DNA from: Chitinophagaceae bacterium
GTDB taxonomy: Bacteria; Bacteroidota; Bacteroidia; Chitinophagales; Chitinophagaceae
NCBI GenBank assembly: GCA_021323155.1
Contig: JAJTCI010000178.1
Location: 1-5,376 of the forward strand
Reading direction: 5' to 3'
DNA: 5,376 nt
Below are positions 5,250-5,376 of the stretch, in pieces (positions within the stretch are counted from its first letter, which is position 1; each line of letters starts with the position of its first letter). The notes beneath the pieces are model-generated. The model made no database searches and had not been told where the DNA came from. It saw only the letters and a program-made list of their open reading frames with translations. Position numbers and translations under genes: made by a program.

Positions 5250-5376
5250 GTGATCAGCAATTTCCAGTATTTCAGTACGAACATTTCTTACCGTATCGAG
5301 GGCGCAGGCGATCCCATCGTGCTCCTTCATGGTTTTGGCGAAGACAGCCATGTCTGGGATCATCAGGTTGAAGTGC
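5250..5376 (+). CDS. Alpha/beta hydrolase, N-terminal part
   Basis: These are the first 42 codons of a gene that leaves the right edge of the window. The sequence STNISYRIEGAGDPIVLLHG, then FGEDSHVWDHQ, is the typical N-terminus of an alpha/beta-hydrolase-fold enzyme. It shows the GxGxPIVLLHG strand whose HG (about residues 30-31) belongs to the oxyanion-hole region, followed by the W that usually opens the next helix. The nucleophile serine and the rest of the triad lie outside the window, so the substrate is unknown. There is no signal peptide. GTG at 5250 is chosen because it gives MISNFQYFSTNISYR at normal family distance from HGFG. The frame is open back to a stop at 5217, with no ATG. 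An ATT at 5244 is a less likely start. It is 43 bases after lnt on the same strand. Confidence 0.75.
   Translation, partial: MISNFQYFSTNISYRIEGAGDPIVLLHGFGEDSHVWDHQVEV

Overview
The window looks like a piece of chromosome from a Bacteroidota bacterium, most likely in or near the Chitinophagaceae. Three things suggest this. Upstream regions carry the Bacteroidota-type promoter box TAnnTTTG instead of E. coli-like -10 boxes. Most genes lack a Shine-Dalgarno sequence and have A-rich leaders. The gene content fits: a TonB-dependent receptor, the compact rpsF-rpsR-rplI order without priB or ssb, and an Lnt with the LVPGVE variant of the usual LVPFGE motif. The phylum call is fairly firm; the family call is inference.

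Layout. Positions 1-510 (minus) hold the N-terminal 170 codons of a TonB-dependent outer-membrane receptor with its own promoter. A strong terminator (619-654) separates it from the ribosomal protein operon rpsF (S6), rpsR (S18), rplI (L9), which is transcribed on the minus strand from 1883 down to 671. That operon has a clear promoter (1942-1971), a hairpin at the predicted 5' end of its mRNA, and an unusually long rpsR-rplI spacer with a small tandem repeat. Further upstream on the same strand is pepE (2072-2803), an S51-family aspartyl dipeptidase with an intact Ser-His-Glu triad.

The strand then switches. After an AT-rich region (2804-2961), plus-strand genes follow: a very small, basic, proline-rich ORF of 32 codons (2962-3060) closed by a strong terminator (3085-3112); a hypothetical 142-residue protein with what appears to be an internal duplication (3131-3559); lnt (3596-5206), encoding apolipoprotein N-acyltransferase; and the start of an alpha/beta hydrolase (5250 to the window edge). 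The last three genes all appear to start with GTG or TTG.

Most of the window is housekeeping: translation, peptide turnover and lipoprotein maturation. I see no mobile element, CRISPR array, tRNA or rRNA, and no defence system. The least explained parts are the 32-codon gene with its own terminator, the two-repeat hypothetical protein, the rpsF leader hairpin, the tandem octamers inside the ribosomal operon, and a low-complexity AT-rich insertion inside lnt.
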